From the NCBI GenBank assembly GCA_017860075.1, contig JAFNAH010000091.1, positions 1-6,273 on the forward strand: 6,273 nt of DNA. The letters are read 5' to 3'. Each line of letters opens with the position of its first letter. Position 1 is the first letter of the stretch. This document shows, piece by piece, positions 5,104 to 6,273 of this stretch. The translations under genes and the position numbers were made by a program. The notes beneath the pieces are model-generated. The model saw only the letters and a list, made by a program, of their open reading frames with translations. It had not been told where the DNA came from and did no database searches. This stretch comes from Acidobacteriota bacterium (lineage in GTDB: Bacteria; Acidobacteriota; UBA6911).

Positions 5104-6273
5104 TTGATCACGGACTGCAACACTGCGAGTCATGAGCGCCGCGTGTCCGATCTGCCGCTGCTGGGGCTGCTGTCGATGCTGTACTTCGCGCAGGGCCTGC
5201 CGTCCGGCTTGCTCGGCAAGGCCCTGCCGCCCCTGCTTCGCGATCAGGGCGTGTCGCTGTCCGCCATCGGGTTCACGGCGCTGCTTGCCCTTCCCTGGAC
5301 CCTGAAGTTTTTGTGGGCGCCGTTCCTGGACCGTTTCTGGACGCGCCGGCGGTGGCTGCTGACGCTCAACCTGGCGACCTGCGGGCTGATGCTGCTGGTC
5401 GCCTCGCGTGATTTCGGCGACTGGGTGTCGCAGTCGTTCGCGATGCTGCTGGCCGTTCTCTTCCTGATGAACCTTGTTGCCGCGACCCAGGACATTGCAA
5501 CGGACGGTCTTGCCGTAAGCCGTCTGGAACCGCGCCTGCGCGGCCTGGGCAACAGCGTGCAGGTCATCGGATACAAGATCGGCATGATCGTCGGGGGCGG
5601 CCTGTTGCTGTGGCTGGTCGCGCGCTTCGGCTGGCATCTGTCTTACTCGGCGCTGGCGCTTCTGATCGTGCCGGTCCTGCTGCCCGTCTGGTTCATGCGC
5701 GAGACGCCTGCGGCACGGCGTGGCGCCGCACAGAGTGAGGAGTGGCAAGGCTGGCACGGCTACGTGCGGTTGTTTGCCGATTTCCTGTCGAGGCCGCGCA
5801 TGGGGTGGTGGATGGTCACGGTCGCGACGTTCAAGGCGGGCGACGCGCTGGCCTCGCGCATGATCGGGCCGCTGCTTTCGGATCAGGGACTGTCGCTCGC
5901 GGACATCGGGTTGCTGACCGGCGTGGTCGGCGCGACCGTGGGGCTGGCCGGCGCCCTGCTTGGCGGCCTGTTCCTGCTGCGACTGGGGCACCGCAAGGCG
6001 CTGCTGCTGTTCGGGGGGCTGCAGGCGGCGGGTTTTGTCGGGTACTGGCTCGTTGCAGGCGGTGCCTGTGACCCGTGGGTGCTGGTTGCGGTGGTCTGCA
6101 CGGAGCAATTCGCCGACGGTCTCTCGACGGTGGCCCTGTTCACATCGATGATGGACGTCTGCCGCAAGCACTCCCCGGGCACCGACTACACCCTGCAGGC
6201 GGCATTGCAGGTGACGGTCTCCGGTTCCGCGGCGCTGGCCAGCGGCGTGTTTACCCAGGCCTTCGGGTACCAG
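5104..6273 (+). CDS. Major facilitator superfamily permease (AmpG / RhtX-FptX type), C-terminus cut by window
   Basis: The frame is open for 390 codons to the window edge. The protein is a multi-pass inner-membrane transporter. Family signs are LYFAQGLPSGLLGKALPPLL (27-46), LPWTLKFLWAPFLDRFWTRRRWLL (63-86, including the MFS loop with the basic RRR), AATQDIATDGLAV (126-138, the AmpG-like QDI.tD motif) and a second-half repeat SDQGLSLADIGLLTG (259-273). I count at least nine hydrophobic helices, so about two or three of the usual twelve are missing. AmpG relatives import muropeptides; the RhtX/FptX branch imports siderophores such as rhizobactin and pyochelin. The opening segment recalls RhtX/FptX more, but no siderophore gene is in view, so the substrate stays open. 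I chose TTG 5104 because AAAGGAG precedes it, although only three bases separate them; GTG 5143 is the alternative. Confidence 0.9.
   Translation, partial: MITDCNTASHERRVSDLPLLGLLSMLYFAQGLPSGLLGKALPPLLRDQGVSLSAIGFTALLALPWTLKFLWAPFLDRFWTRRRWLLTLNLATCGLMLLVASRDFGDWVSQSFAMLLAVLFLMNLVAATQDIATDGLAVSRLEPRLRGLGNSVQVIGYKIGMIVGGGLLLWLVARFGWHLSYSALALLIVPVLLPVWFMRETPAARRGAAQSEEWQGWHGYVRLFADFLSRPRMGWWMVTVATFKAGDALASRMIGPLLSDQGLSLADIGLLTGVVGATVGLAGALLGGLFLLRLGHRKALLLFGGLQAAGFVGYWLVAGGACDPWVLVAVVCTEQFADGLSTVALFTSMMDVCRKHSPGTDYTLQAALQVTVSGSAALASGVFTQAFGYQ

Noticed and set aside
5083..6171. 362-codon open frame on the minus strand opposite the MFS permease
   Set aside because: It is dominated by Gln, Arg, Pro and His. 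The plus strand gives an unmistakable membrane transporter with family motifs.

Overview
This 6.3 kb window is moderately GC-rich bacterial DNA, most likely from a Gram-negative proteobacterium or a relative. The reasons are Sec-type signal peptides with AxA sites, a secreted TPR protein, an AmpG/RhtX-type major facilitator (MFS) permease, an Old Yellow Enzyme and a DUF1428 protein. I cannot fix the genus. Genes are loosely packed, with intergenic gaps of about 160 to 570 bases, and there is no obvious long operon. I see no rRNA, tRNA, CRISPR array, transposase or phage gene.

Layout, left to right. (1) 2-352, + strand: the C-terminal end of an NADPH-dependent flavin oxidoreductase of the YqjM/NamA/XenA type, cut by the window edge. 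(2) 353-512: a convergent gap with a strong hairpin terminator inside a dispersed repeat (copy A). (3) 513-2711, - strand: a 732-residue protein I cannot name. It is rich in predicted beta strands, has a central hydrophobic hairpin, and weakly recalls lipid-binding TULIP-fold proteins. (4) 2928-3281, - strand: a clear DUF1428 (YbaA-like) protein. (5) 3282-3852: a long gap with repeat copy B and no convincing gene. (6) 3853-3978, + strand: a 41-codon ORF that is little more than a signal peptide. (7) 4004-4816, + strand: a secreted two-TPR protein with a beta-rich C-terminal domain. (8) 4817-5103: repeat copy C, which ends in a textbook rho-independent terminator. (9) 5104-6273, + strand: an MFS permease that runs off the right edge.

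The genes do not form a recognisable pathway. Two things deserve attention. One is a family of three related intergenic elements, about 87 to 109 bases long. All lie in the same orientation, all open with GGGGTCTTGC, and all end in a hairpin that begins AAGGGGT. The other is the large unnamed minus-strand protein. The orphan signal peptide just before the TPR gene may be the relic of a duplicated or replaced secreted gene. No complete new defence, toxin or mobile system can be claimed from this window.
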